Assembly (NCBI GenBank): GCA_910584865.1
Contig: CAJUCE010000009.1
Location: 62,001-126,000, forward strand
Source of the DNA: an uncultured Acetatifactor sp.
GTDB taxonomy: Bacteria; Bacillota; Clostridia; Lachnospirales; Lachnospiraceae
Direction: 5' to 3'
DNA: 64,000 nt
Shown: positions 52,795 to 62,036 of the stretch, one piece after another
Position numbering within the stretch: position 1 is the first letter of the stretch
Layout: every line of letters begins with the position of its first letter
Translations under genes and position numbers: made by a program
Notes under the pieces: model-generated
Told to the model about the DNA's origin: nothing
The model's input: only the letters and a program-made list of their open reading frames with translations
Database searches by the model: none

Positions 52795-54168
52795 TCACCC
52801 GATAATCCAGAACGGGCCGCCCGCCCCTGCACGCCTACTGGCCTCCTTCAATATAATCTCCAGATCCCAGAGCTGCCCGCTGCGCCTGTAGCTGGCCGGG
52901 TCCGCCAACATGACCTTCCCATCCTCCACCCCGCGCAGCACGATGAAATGCCCGCCCGTCGTGAAATGCCCCGCCGACATGATGGCCACCACCAGCTTCC
53001 CTTCCGCCAGGGCATCCAATATCCTCTGGGGCTCCGATGCGGTACAGCCGGACACCGGCAGCCCCCAGTTCGCGGCGGCGCCTGGTATCAGCGCATGGTA
53101 GGAGCCGCTGCCCCTGCACCAGTAGCCGTTCTCATAAGACCACTGCGCCATCTCCGTAGGCTCCATGTATTCCTCCGTCAGCGAGGACACCACCATGGCC
53201 ATGCAGGTAGGCCCGCAGCCGTACCCGCCGATATGGTCAGTGCCGTAGGGCTGCGGCGCATAGCGTTCATCCAGCTGGTTGAAATAGACGACCTCCGCTG
53301 CCCCGTCCACAAAGCACACATCCCCCAGGGAGGGGATGGAATTCCCGTCCCACTCTGCAAGGTTCTGGAGCAGCCCGTCCCCCAGGAACAGGCTCATGTT
53401 CCCCGCATAGTCCTCCGCCAGCGCCTTCTGCTCCTCCGTCAGACGGAACACCTGGTCTGCGAAATAACTTTCCCCATTATAGGAGACGGTATAGACCATC
53501 CATCTCTCCGGTATCCGTTCCTCCTCCCCGGTCTCTGGGTCCGTCTCCGTCCTTTCCCGCACCTCCTCCCTCCGCTGGAAAGAATATAGGTGTTCCTTCC
53601 CTCCCCGCAGCACCCTCTCCATATCCGCTATGGAGACGTTCTCATAATCATCGTTCCGGAAAGCACAGTACTGGGACACGAACAGGTTGGCATTGTACAC
53701 CGGGCCTGCCGCATAAGGGTTCACCACCTCCATGCAGTCCGCGCCGGAGGATGCAAAGTCGGATTCCATCTCTGCCTGCGTCTCCTCCAGAGCCTCGCTT
53801 AATATGCTGTTTATGGTAAAAGTGATATTGTTGGCATTCTCCGTGATGGCGGTGCTGCTGTTCAGTATGGGCGTTTCCGGGTCTGATGGGCTTACCCAGG
53901 ACAGGAAGCCGTCAAACAGCAGCCCCGGAAGCATGGCCAGGAACACCACGGGCAGGAGCAGGAGCGCCGCCATGGCGGCAATGGCCTTCCCGATCTTCTT
54001 CCTCCCCTCCCACAGTGCCCCTGCAGCCGCGCCGTATGGGCCTCCCACAGCCGCCCCCTTTGCCGCGCCGGACACCGCTTTCCCCGTCTTTACGGCTCCC
54101 CTGGCAAACTGGGCCGCCACGGAGCCCCTCTGCAGGAATTCCTCCATCCCGTTCCTCTCTTCTCCCAT
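52795..54168 (-). CDS. Membrane-anchored C39-type peptidase of the transfer system
   Basis: A 457-residue protein starting one base after the upstream stop TAG. Residues 20-55 are Gly/Ala-rich; one membrane helix covers about 60-88 (AMAALLLLPVVFLAMLPGLL). The extracellular part ends in a papain-like domain (about 300-457): DHIGGYGCGPTCMAMVVSSL (Cys nucleophile), HFTTGGHFIVLRGV (His), MLADPAS (Asp). This fits VirB1-like peptidoglycan- or peptide-cutting proteins that open the wall for conjugation; the usual lytic transglycosylase/CHAP head is not seen. An alternative start is ATG 54147 with a better site. Confidence 0.8.
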   Translation of the reverse strand: MGEERNGMEEFLQRGSVAAQFARGAVKTGKAVSGAAKGAAVGGPYGAAAGALWEGRKKIGKAIAAMAALLLLPVVFLAMLPGLLFDGFLSWVSPSDPETPILNSSTAITENANNITFTINSILSEALEETQAEMESDFASSGADCMEVVNPYAAGPVYNANLFVSQYCAFRNDDYENVSIADMERVLRGGKEHLYSFQRREEVRERTETDPETGEEERIPERWMVYTVSYNGESYFADQVFRLTEEQKALAEDYAGNMSLFLGDGLLQNLAEWDGNSIPSLGDVCFVDGAAEVVYFNQLDERYAPQPYGTDHIGGYGCGPTCMAMVVSSLTEEYMEPTEMAQWSYENGYWCRGSGSYHALIPGAAANWGLPVSGCTASEPQRILDALAEGKLVVAIMSAGHFTTGGHFIVLRGVEDGKVMLADPASYRRSGQLWDLEIILKEASRRAGAGGPFWIIG

Positions 54169-55200
54169 CTATATCCTGTCCTTTCTTTTCGGTACTGGTG
54201 GCAGCTTCTTCACAATGGACTCATTGTAGGCAATGGAGCCGTCCGCAGCCATGTATGGCGATTTCTCCACGGCGTCAACGGCATACTGCCTGTACCATGC
54301 GGCGCCGTCTGCGGTATGCACCGTGTCATATGCCCCTTCCGGCGCAGCGTACTGGGCTGCATTGTACATCCCAAAGGCAATCCCGTCCGGGTGGCCTGCA
54401 GAGGTCTCCGTCCCGGTGATCCGTCCCCCGCCAATCTCCACGTCTGTAAAAACAGGCACATTTGCCGCCCCGGCTCCCAGCGCCGTGTAGCCCATGTACG
54501 ACTGCAGGGCTTCTGCCGCCTGCGTCCCCTCCATGGTGCCGTCCACGGCGATGCTGCCAGTGGCAACCCTGCCGATGATGTCATTGGCAAAGCTCCCGCC
54601 TTTGCCGACGGAAGACTTGTAGATCTGTCCGCCCACCATGCCGGAAATCCCACCGGGCATACCGCCCTTCCTTTTCCCTAAAGCACCGCCTCCGGCCTTT
54701 CCGGTTCCGGCTGATGCGGAGGTGACGGCTGCGGCAGCGCCGTTCTTCACCTGCCTGCTGGCCACTCCCGCAAGGCCGCCCGCCAGGAACCCGCCTGCAT
54801 TCCCCGGGCTGCCCGGGCTTCCCATGCCACCGTTCCTGCCGGGGCTTCCCGTCCTGCCGCCGGAGCCACCGCCGCCAAAGCCGAAATGTCCGCCTGCCGC
54901 ATTCCGTGCTGCTCCCAATCCTCTTGCCGCCACCATCAGCTCCGCAATCATGTTTCCGCCGGTATGCCCCACGTTTATCCCCAGGCCCGACATAAAGGAG
55001 TCCACCTTCTGGGACACCTTCAGGAACGCGATGGCGCACAGGAACCAAATCAGCACATTCCCGGTAACGGATTCCTTGCCGGACGCCTCCACCTTCGCCT
55101 GCACATCCGCCTCCGATATGGCAAAGGCGGGCTGGCAGACAGCAAAAGACAGCGCCACTGTAAGGAACGCTGCCGCTAACAGTCTCTTCAATTTTTTCAT
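54169..55200 (-). CDS. Secreted/membrane Gly-rich conjugation protein
   Basis: A 343-residue protein; ATG follows CAGGAGGACAACAGATTAT. Signal peptide MKKLKRLLAAAFLTVALSFA with an A-F-A cleavage site near residue 28. One membrane helix (VLIWFLCAIAFLKVSQKV, about 49-67) follows. Residues 90-180 are Gly/Ser/Ala-rich, and the C-terminal 140 residues have a folded look (EIGGGRITGTETSAGHPDGI). Homologous genes sit between the VirB6-like and C39 genes in Firmicutes elements. It probably forms part of the channel outside the membrane. Overlaps nothing; the next gene starts one base after its stop. Confidence 0.7.
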   Translation of the reverse strand: MKKLKRLLAAAFLTVALSFAVCQPAFAISEADVQAKVEASGKESVTGNVLIWFLCAIAFLKVSQKVDSFMSGLGINVGHTGGNMIAELMVAARGLGAARNAAGGHFGFGGGGSGGRTGSPGRNGGMGSPGSPGNAGGFLAGGLAGVASRQVKNGAAAAVTSASAGTGKAGGGALGKRKGGMPGGISGMVGGQIYKSSVGKGGSFANDIIGRVATGSIAVDGTMEGTQAAEALQSYMGYTALGAGAANVPVFTDVEIGGGRITGTETSAGHPDGIAFGMYNAAQYAAPEGAYDTVHTADGAAWYRQYAVDAVEKSPYMAADGSIAYNESIVKKLPPVPKRKDRI

Positions 55201-55296
55201 ATAATCTGTTGTCCTCCTGATAGGTAAGTATAGTTTTCAGTTCTTCTACAGCTTCCAGAAGCTTTCCCTAACCCGGATAAACCGGAAGCCAGAATT

Positions 55297-55332
55297 TTGC
55301 CAGAATGCGCAAGGTTTCGTTATTAAGTGCCT
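55297..55332 (+). repeat. 36-bp dispersed repeat, copy B
   Basis: Plus-strand TTGCCAGAATGCGCAAGG ... TTAAGTGCCT, the same orientation as copy A at 26979; similarity to copy A continues about 25 bases upstream (CCGGA and TTTTG words). It lies in the 271-base gap 55201-55471 between the VirB6-like gene and the Gly-rich gene. The gap has no supported gene. Confidence 0.65.
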
Positions 55333-55471
55333 AAGCTACAGCCGCCCCCAATGACATGCATGGAACCTCCGCCTGCTTCCTGAAAGCTGTCTGTTGAATA
55401 ATGCCACTCCATTAACTCCCTTTCCAGATGCTGGTATCCAACAGACACCGGCAGTCCAGAACTACCCTCTT

Positions 55472-56182
55472 TTATAAGGAAAGAGGATTCGCAAGGAACG
55501 TCCCCACCATGGAAGTGAACAGCCGCAGGCACCAGGCATTCATCACAAGCAGGAAAATCTGTCCCCCCAGCATCCGGCACCAGGACTTGAAGATGTTCCC
55601 GGTAGACTGGGATGCCCCCATGGAGAACACCACCGGCGCCGTGTAGACCAGCACTCCCAACAATACATACCGCTCTGCCGCCTCGAAGAGGAGCTTCAAG
55701 TAGTTCCATGCCAGTATCAATACCAGGATCAGCACAATCAGTGCCACGCCCCCATTTGCCACCACGCCGATGATGGTTGTCGCCACCGAACTGAAGCTGG
55801 CAAAGCTGATGGGCGGCAGCTCCGAGTCCAGAATCCAGTTGTAGGGCGTGCCGCCAATCTTCAAGACCGTATTGACGATATCATCCGAAAAGTAAGCCAG
55901 TACAATGAACAGCACGGAGCGGATGCTCAGCTTCACCGGATCCTCCGCCTCAATGCCCGCCCCCAGGCCAAAGTTCTTGAACAGCTGCCATATCCAGTTC
56001 AGCAGGATGATGCCGATGGCCAGGGCCACGAATATCTGATACATGGTGCCTGCGGCGGGGAAATAGCGCAGGAACACCGCCATGTCACAGCCCAAAGCGC
56101 CCAGCACCGATGTTGTCACCAAATCAAGCCCGTTCATCACCTGTTCTGCGATCCATTCCACGATCCCGTCTAAAATGCCCAT
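55472..56182 (-). CDS. VirB6/TrbL-like membrane protein
   Basis: A 236-residue protein; ATG follows AAAGGAGTGATTTCAG. Five to six membrane helices: MYQIFVALAIGIILLNWIWQ, LSIRSVLFIVLAYFSDDIVN, ATTIIGVVANGGVALIVLIL, YVLLGVLVYTAPVVFSMGAS, GGQIFLLVMNAWCLRLFTSM. The WNYLKLLFEAAERYVLLGVL segment and the GNIFKSWCRMLGGQIF loop are typical for the polytopic channel protein of Firmicutes type IV secretion. It forms the inner-membrane pore. The end (ANPLSL) comes soon after the last helix; a longer tail could have been lost. Confidence 0.8.
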   Translation of the reverse strand: MGILDGIVEWIAEQVMNGLDLVTTSVLGALGCDMAVFLRYFPAAGTMYQIFVALAIGIILLNWIWQLFKNFGLGAGIEAEDPVKLSIRSVLFIVLAYFSDDIVNTVLKIGGTPYNWILDSELPPISFASFSSVATTIIGVVANGGVALIVLILVLILAWNYLKLLFEAAERYVLLGVLVYTAPVVFSMGASQSTGNIFKSWCRMLGGQIFLLVMNAWCLRLFTSMVGTFLANPLSL

Positions 56183-56237
56183 CTGAAATCACTCCTTTCT
56201 ACAGCAAGCGTGGCCTGCGTCCCATATGCCCAACACA

Positions 56238-56663
56238 TCAGCCGCCCCACTTGCCGCCCGAAAAGAACGGGGTGACATAGGCCATGATGAAACCCAGACC
56301 GTTCAGGACTGCCCATGTGATGCAGATGCGCTTCAGCCACGCCCGGCTCTCGTCCACGGTACGCCCGGAGCGGGAGAAGTTCATCATCAGGAGCGCCACC
56401 GAGGCTGTGACGATGGCGGCTACCGTGGAAATGAGAAGAATCTGGCTGTACACATCCTTCATAATCTCATTGGCCTTTGTCCATACGTTTACCCCTCCTG
56501 CGTCCCCTCCGTCCGCCCCGGCAAATACGGGCAGTGTGGATGCAAGGAATGCCATGGAGCCCAGGTATATGCCGTAGAGGGCATGGGCTATGGGCAGCCT
56601 ACTGTACCAGGGTGCTTTCTTTTTCTCTGTCTGTGTGTGCTGCTGTTGAGTCTCTTTCTTCAA
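56238..56663 (-). CDS. VirB2-like small membrane protein
   Basis: A 141-residue protein starting at TTG 56663, nine bases after AAGGAGG. Basic N-terminus (MKKETQQQHTQTEKKKAPWY), a first helix with a cleavage-like end (YGIYLGSMAFLASTLPVFAG), then ILLISTVAAIVTASVALLMM and ICITWAVLNGLGFIMAYVTP. Two helices with a polar loop (FSRSGRTVDESRAW) fit the VirB2/TrbC-like pilin-like subunit. First gene of the transfer operon on this strand. The 56664-56875 stretch upstream has no gene. Confidence 0.7.
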   Translation of the reverse strand: MKKETQQQHTQTEKKKAPWYSRLPIAHALYGIYLGSMAFLASTLPVFAGADGGDAGGVNVWTKANEIMKDVYSQILLISTVAAIVTASVALLMMNFSRSGRTVDESRAWLKRICITWAVLNGLGFIMAYVTPFFSGGKWGG

Positions 56664-56875
56664 CTTCTAATCCTCCTTCATGTTTTTGGTCTCCAAAACA
56701 GAAATGGCTGCCTCCGGTGTGGAGTGCAGCCAGCTCTCATGTTTTCTGCCGCTTCTGTTTTGGGTACAGATTTCAGCATATTCATTTTAACATATGGAGA
56801 TTTGCGGGGAAAGAGCAAAACCGTGCCAATTTCGTGCCAATTATATGCAATAGCTAAACTACCTTTTTAAAGCAA

Positions 56876-58618
56876 CTATTTCTTTAATTTCACATATGTC
56901 CATATCTCTTCTGAAAAACGTGCGCAATTTCTTATCCCTATCGTATCTGGCAATGCAACCATAAGCAGTCGCCTTGCTCTGGTCATGGCTACATAAGCCA
57001 GTCTCATTATCTCTTGATTCAAGAAACCCTCCATCAGCATTTTAGGCGTAATTGTATTTCCTGTACGACTTTTAATATACAATAATACAGCATCATAAGA
57101 CTCTCCTTTCACACCATGAATTGAAGAACGTGTATACTGACCCTCCGTTTTCTTTTCGAAATAGTTTTTCAATGGTATATGTTTAAAATTTGGATTTGAT
57201 TTATCACTACGCTTTATTTTAAAAATTTCCTTTATATCTTTTTCTTTTGATGTTTCATATCCGTACTTTTCACATATTAAGCTAAAAACCATTGATGAAC
57301 TTTTTACCCATTCATCAACTTCTGTTTCAATATCTGGCAAACCTATTAATATATCAATTACACACTCTCTCCATGTATCTTCATCTTCAATTTTTTTCAT
57401 CAAGTACTCGTCCACATCTTCATTAAAAATCAGATTATATAACGCTCTCGATACATTTTGGTATGCTCGTTTTCGAGAACCGCATTTCCATTCATATGCA
57501 GCTCTAGCAAATAGCTCTATCTCTATGCTTTTCCATAGACCATTAATATCCGTTTCAGAGTATATTCTTCCTCTGGTTAAAATTGCAATATTAGATGGCA
57601 ACAATTCTATGCCCATACTTTTACACTTATTTAAAAAATAGCCGAATATATCTTCTTGAGAATCTTCCTTGGTTAATAACAATATCGGTTTTTCTGTTTC
57701 ATTTTTCCAAACCCCAATTGCTTTATTACTTTCCATTCCTCCTAAGCTAGCAGAAAAAAAGCAAGTAGCATTACATATATTCTGAGAGCTTCTAAAATTC
57801 CCTGTCAGATTAATTTTCCTCCATCTTGAATCTTCTATCATTCTAATAAAGGTTTCCGGGTTTGCGTTTCTCCATTCATATATCGACTGATCGGGGTCTC
57901 CTACCAAAAATATTGACTCCATCCCAGCCTCACCTAAAGCTTCAAAAACTGCCATCTGATTCATCGATGTGTCTTGAACTTCATCAATGATTATTATCGG
58001 GAACCTCTCTGCTATGGCACATGCGATTTCTGGGTATTTCTTAAGCAATTCATAAGCGAATAAAGCTGTTTCATTCTGAAAAAGAATATTTCTTTTCCAT
58101 ATCATTTTTTTGTATTGCTGACAAGGAAGCTCCCATGCTTTTCCACAATCACAGTCCACTGGCTCATTTCCTCTATAGAACTTCCCATCAATCCCATAAT
58201 AAAATTGCTCAATCTTATCTACACAGCCTCTACTACGACATTCTTTACGCCAAAATCTATATGGTATTTTCCAATCATCAGATAAAGCTATTCTTGGACG
58301 TACTTTGCCCATAGTATGAAGATGCCCATAACGCAATACTATAAATTCATCAATAAAGCTATCCACAGTCCCTACAAAATGCGGATAGCCCAATTCACCA
58401 AGACTACCATGAATCTCTCTTGCTTTTTCACATATTTCTTTACTTGCAACATTTGTAAAAGACAGTACCGCAACACCTTTATGATAGTCTTTCCAATTAT
58501 CTATATATGCTAACAGCTTATGAGCGACCATATAGGTCTTTCCACTTCCAGGACAAGCTTTTACAATCACTTTACCTTTTGCTTTAAGAAATTGCTCTTG
58601 TTCTTCTGTCATAATCAT
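56876..58618 (-). CDS. gajB: Gabija-like GajB, UvrD-type helicase
   Basis: A 580-residue superfamily 1A helicase; GGAG lies eight bases before ATG 58618, one base after the upstream stop. Motifs: Walker A KACPGSGKT (20-28), AVLSFTNVASKEI (Ia), IIIIDEVQD (II, 207-215), LVGDPDQSIYEWRN (III), NLTGNFRSSQNIC (IV), SSIHGVKGESYDAVLLY (V), AYVAMTRARRLLMVA (VI). A Cys cluster (C126, C131, C155, C157, C165) in the 1B region is extra to the usual GajB. Clearly AT-rich. In Gabija, GajB partners the GajA nuclease in anti-phage defence; here that is inferred from the pair. Confidence 0.8.
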   Translation of the reverse strand: MIMTEEQEQFLKAKGKVIVKACPGSGKTYMVAHKLLAYIDNWKDYHKGVAVLSFTNVASKEICEKAREIHGSLGELGYPHFVGTVDSFIDEFIVLRYGHLHTMGKVRPRIALSDDWKIPYRFWRKECRSRGCVDKIEQFYYGIDGKFYRGNEPVDCDCGKAWELPCQQYKKMIWKRNILFQNETALFAYELLKKYPEIACAIAERFPIIIIDEVQDTSMNQMAVFEALGEAGMESIFLVGDPDQSIYEWRNANPETFIRMIEDSRWRKINLTGNFRSSQNICNATCFFSASLGGMESNKAIGVWKNETEKPILLLTKEDSQEDIFGYFLNKCKSMGIELLPSNIAILTRGRIYSETDINGLWKSIEIELFARAAYEWKCGSRKRAYQNVSRALYNLIFNEDVDEYLMKKIEDEDTWRECVIDILIGLPDIETEVDEWVKSSSMVFSLICEKYGYETSKEKDIKEIFKIKRSDKSNPNFKHIPLKNYFEKKTEGQYTRSSIHGVKGESYDAVLLYIKSRTGNTITPKMLMEGFLNQEIMRLAYVAMTRARRLLMVALPDTIGIRNCARFSEEIWTYVKLKK

Positions 58619-58619
58619 A

Positions 58620-60611
58620 TTAGTTCTCCGTCACACTATAAATTGCATCTTTTAAATAAGCTGGTATAGTAAACTCTTTCTCTACTTGCTGCCCTTTTTC
58701 CCTTGATATATGCTGATTCATAATAACCTGGCTAATATATTGTGCAACTGTACCCTTACACTTCTCTCTAGCTCTTATAAACAACCACACACATGCAGCC
58801 TTTTCACTCAATTCCGATAGCGTCTCAACTTTTTTCTCTAACTTAAGCCCTAAATCCTTATAACACTTTTTTAATGCTTCTATCATATGGCATACATTAT
58901 TTTCACTACAGCACAATGCATACTCCAATGTTTTTGTGGCTGTAAAAAATTTGAATCCAGCACTAGAACATAATGCCTCCAAGTCACTACATCTAACTGA
59001 GGGCTTTCCATTTTGTAGGTTAAGTTTAACTTCTGCACACACATCATCGTAATCATAATTCTTATCTATGTAATTTTCATCATCTTTTTTGTTGCATCTA
59101 TCATCATCGGTTATTACAGACACTTTCGGAAAACAGGTTTTTACTTTGTCTGATGACAAAAGATTTACAAAAGGTTCAAATGCAACACCATCCACATTGA
59201 CCAATTCTACCGCATACTTTTCAAATGGTCTATATAAAGCTTTTGCCATTGCAGGCAGCAAGATTGCCTCACTAATCCCCTCAACAAACAAAATCCCTCT
59301 CGCAAAAAACATCTGGGACTTTGTAACATCAAGATATCTCTGTAAATATTTTTTATTCTCCTCTTTCAAATTTGCTTCCGAAAATGGCAAGCAATGTTTC
59401 CTATGTCCATGTTCATATAATAGGTTAATATTTTCTATATCTATCTTCGATGCTAGTGTAGGTGAATGTGATGTATATATAATTTGAATATTTTCATCTT
59501 TTTTATTTGTGTCTACCAAAAAAACATGCACTAATTCCTGTAATTGCGGGTGCAAATGTGCTTCTGGCTCTTCGACTAATAAAAGATTTTGGTATACTCC
59601 ACCTTTCTCGATTGCCATATCTCCAAGTACAGCCGACATAAACAGTAAATTATTGTACCCTAATCCATTCTGATATAGTTCAAATGAGCTATTGGCTATT
59701 TGGCTAATTCTATTAGCCACATCATCGTCAATTCCTACTTCATTATCTAAAATAGAGATTTCAAAATAAATACCTTTTTCATCTTTTTGAATTTTCTTTG
59801 ATTCCTTATGTGTCTGGTAATATGTAAGCGCTTTTCCGTATGCTGGATCTGATATATTTATCAAAACCCACTTAGGTTTTACCCATGCGCGTAAAGAGGA
59901 TGCAATCGAATCAAATATAGGTTCCACTAATCCTATATCAATCTGTTGGTTTAAAAATTCTTGCTCAATCCTTTCAAGATTTTGATTTATTGTATTTTTT
60001 GTCTTTCTTATATGCTCTTTTTCCAGCAATTTCTTATTTGCTTCATCCAAAATTTGAACTAATTCTGCCCTGACCTCGTTCTCTGGAACCAGATTCCTAA
60101 GCAATTGCGCAAGCCGACTGCTTTTTGATGGCTTCATTTCATTTTCGGAATCCCGTAATGCACCTAAAAAAACAACTTCCGTTGCATCGAATGTGTCTGC
60201 CGATAATTGATTTCCCTCTGTTCCAAAACCCCAATATATTGAACGAACCTTTTCAACACCTTTAGGAGAAATATATTTTTGGAATCTAATGTGAAAGTCT
60301 CCTCCCCTGCCCCCCTGACTCTGAGGATTCCAAATCTCTACCAATCTTCGAGGCACATCTTCTAAGAATACATCAAATTGTGCATAATCTGCAATTGACC
60401 CATCTGGATAAACATGAAAATCCAATTTTGTAAAATAAATATCTTTTCTATATGTTACTGTTGAATAAACAATTCTAATAGCATCAATTACAGATGATTT
60501 TCCAGAATTATTTTCACCTATAATTGCATTTGTACCTTTATTAAAAATTAACGATATTCCATCTTCATCAAATGATCTAAAATTCTTTATTGTCAACCTC
60601 TTTAAATACAT
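58620..60611 (-). CDS. gajA: Gabija-like GajA, OLD-family ATPase/TOPRIM nuclease
   Basis: 663 residues from ATG 60611 (MYLKRLTIKNFRSF), preferred over 60620 because GGGAG is then correctly spaced. ABC-type ATPase half: Walker A IGENNSGKSS (about residue 31-40), signature QNGLGYNNLLFMSAVLGDMA, Walker B LLLVEEPEAHLHP, H-loop IYTSHSPTLASK. TOPRIM half: ILFVEGISEAILLPAMAKAL (catalytic Glu), LVNVDGVAFEPFV and VSVITDDDRC. OLD class 2 proteins followed by a UvrD helicase define Gabija. It is somewhat longer than the reference GajA (about 580). Nicking nuclease controlled by nucleotide level is known for the family. Confidence 0.8.
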   Translation of the reverse strand: MYLKRLTIKNFRSFDEDGISLIFNKGTNAIIGENNSGKSSVIDAIRIVYSTVTYRKDIYFTKLDFHVYPDGSIADYAQFDVFLEDVPRRLVEIWNPQSQGGRGGDFHIRFQKYISPKGVEKVRSIYWGFGTEGNQLSADTFDATEVVFLGALRDSENEMKPSKSSRLAQLLRNLVPENEVRAELVQILDEANKKLLEKEHIRKTKNTINQNLERIEQEFLNQQIDIGLVEPIFDSIASSLRAWVKPKWVLINISDPAYGKALTYYQTHKESKKIQKDEKGIYFEISILDNEVGIDDDVANRISQIANSSFELYQNGLGYNNLLFMSAVLGDMAIEKGGVYQNLLLVEEPEAHLHPQLQELVHVFLVDTNKKDENIQIIYTSHSPTLASKIDIENINLLYEHGHRKHCLPFSEANLKEENKKYLQRYLDVTKSQMFFARGILFVEGISEAILLPAMAKALYRPFEKYAVELVNVDGVAFEPFVNLLSSDKVKTCFPKVSVITDDDRCNKKDDENYIDKNYDYDDVCAEVKLNLQNGKPSVRCSDLEALCSSAGFKFFTATKTLEYALCCSENNVCHMIEALKKCYKDLGLKLEKKVETLSELSEKAACVWLFIRAREKCKGTVAQYISQVIMNQHISREKGQQVEKEFTIPAYLKDAIYSVTEN

Positions 60612-60780
60612 AATATTCATTCTCCCTTGTTTTTAAGTTTTATTATAATCCATTATCCAACTGAATACAATCCTCCCTTCCCTATTAAGTTGATTCCAAA
60701 TTACCTTCAACTCTTTTTATGGCAAAAATATCCCACAATAAAACTACTTACCACTCTCTTTTCATTTTTTATGCTTTACA

Positions 60781-60805
60781 ACTTGTGGACATAATGTCCA
60801 CAAGT
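60781..60805. repeat. 25-bp palindrome, isolated copy before gajA
   Basis: ACTTGTGGACAT, a central A, and ATGTCCACAAGT: a perfect 12-bp inverted repeat. The same half-sites occur three times at 62037-62345 next to the initiator gene. This copy stands about 170 bases upstream of gajA, in the 60612-60847 gap, which holds no gene. Probably a protein-binding site. Confidence 0.8.
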
Positions 60806-60847
60806 TATACTTATAGTTACTTAATATATTGCATAGCTAATAGTTCT

Positions 60848-61282
60848 TTACTTAATATCAAAAGCTATCATACAAATAATAGCTTCAAACACAGTAACTA
60901 TGAAGAGAAATGTCTTCAGGCAGTTTTTCCTGTCCCTCTCATGCCAGTCCACTTCCCGTAGTGAGAAATCATACTTCTCGAAATTCGGATTCAAGAACCG
61001 TGCTGGAAATTCCCTGATATAAACGTAAGTCTTTCCCGTCTCATTCTTCCGCAGTTCCCTATAATCCTTTTTTGATATTACTAATATGTACGCCTCCCCT
61101 CTATAATAAATATTCATGACATAGTATGGCCGCAGACTGCGCCACTGCCTCATCTGCTTCACCGAGAAGCCCACTTCTTTCCATCCCAGATTAACGCCTT
61201 TTTTAAATAGCGCTGCCACTATCGCTACAATAGATAAGTTTACCGCAACATTTATAACTGTCCATATAATAATATCTTTCAT
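60848..61282 (-). CDS. Hypothetical membrane protein, about 144 residues
   Basis: ATG 61282 follows GAGAGGAAAAAGTG. A first membrane helix is near the start (IIIWTVINVAVNLSIVAIVA) and a second at the end (CLKTFLFIVTVFEAIICMIA); between them is a charged region (MRQWRSLRPYYVMNIYYRGE, VYIREFPARFLNPNFEKYDF). No family known to me. AT-rich. Same strand as its neighbours but with a 120-base gap on the upstream side. It could be a plasmid-exclusion or accessory gene; no evidence in sequence. Confidence 0.6.
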   Translation of the reverse strand: MKDIIIWTVINVAVNLSIVAIVAALFKKGVNLGWKEVGFSVKQMRQWRSLRPYYVMNIYYRGEAYILVISKKDYRELRKNETGKTYVYIREFPARFLNPNFEKYDFSLREVDWHERDRKNCLKTFLFIVTVFEAIICMIAFDIK

Positions 61283-61404
61283 CACTTTTTCCTCTCTCAA
61301 AATAATCAGCCCTACCTATTACCTTAGTTATTTCTGCTTCCATATTCAGTAAAACTCTGTATACGAAACCCGGCATCAGACTCTTCATAATTCACCTATC
61401 CCAG

Positions 61405-61941
61405 TTAATTTGTCTCCTGTTCCCCCGGAACAAACTGCTCCAGAACCTCCATGCTATCTTTAGACGTGTACCCCCACAAGATAGAACTCAGCGCTCCAAT
61501 ACATTCCTGTCTTTTCCTATAATAAGTGCGCATACTGATATCCCTGATATGGGGCCGCAGCTTCTCAATAATCTCCTCCACATTCCGTAACTGCTGCGGT
61601 GAAAGATAAGAATAATAAAGCAACCAGTAATAGCTCTCCCCATTCTTATGCTTATTCCGCAACAAGTCAATAGCACTGTCCAGAAGCTTCAGCATCCTGT
61701 GGCTGCGCTCAATGCACTGGGCATGGTGCTCAATGTCGCTCCCTGCAATATCAGCCCCCGCCAGATAGACCGAATCCAGGAAGTCCTCAATGGTATTCCC
61801 ATATTCAATCTCGAACTTGTTGCGCACCTGCTGTACGGAAAGCTCCAGGCTCCACACCACATCCCGATATTTTTTCAGCAGCTTCCATGTATCATGATAC
61901 AAAGGTTCCTCAACAATAAGCATTTCGTCTCTTTTTCCCAT
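61405..61941 (-). CDS. Hypothetical helical protein, ArpU-like layout
   Basis: A 178-residue protein; ATG 61941 follows AAGGGGAGATTTGGA. All-helical: EPLYHDTWKLLKKYRDVVWS, a central ERSHRMLKLLDSAIDLLRNK, SYYWLLYYSYLSPQQLRNVE, and a C-terminal HIRDISMRTYYRKRQECIGA helix-turn-helix-like segment. The order resembles ArpU-type or sigma-like late regulators of phages in Firmicutes. It begins about 95 bases after the palindrome array that lies behind the initiator gene, so it may regulate plasmid copy or partition; inferred. Confidence 0.6.
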   Translation of the reverse strand: MGKRDEMLIVEEPLYHDTWKLLKKYRDVVWSLELSVQQVRNKFEIEYGNTIEDFLDSVYLAGADIAGSDIEHHAQCIERSHRMLKLLDSAIDLLRNKHKNGESYYWLLYYSYLSPQQLRNVEEIIEKLRPHIRDISMRTYYRKRQECIGALSSILWGYTSKDSMEVLEQFVPGEQETN

Positions 61942-62036
61942 TCCAAATCTCCCCTTTACTTTATTATGATGGATTATGTCCTTGCAAAAATAATTTACAG
62001 TCACCAGCTCTATCTGATGGAAATTTACTTCAAACA

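Noticed and set aside
43350..56663. A relaxase gene or oriT within the transfer region
   Set aside because: No HUH, MobA/TraI or Rep_trans relaxase motif was found in any gene; oriT could not be placed.
60781..60805. Palindrome as an intrinsic terminator
   Set aside because: Moderate GC, a one-base centre, no T-tract, and exact repetition near rep favour a protein-binding site.
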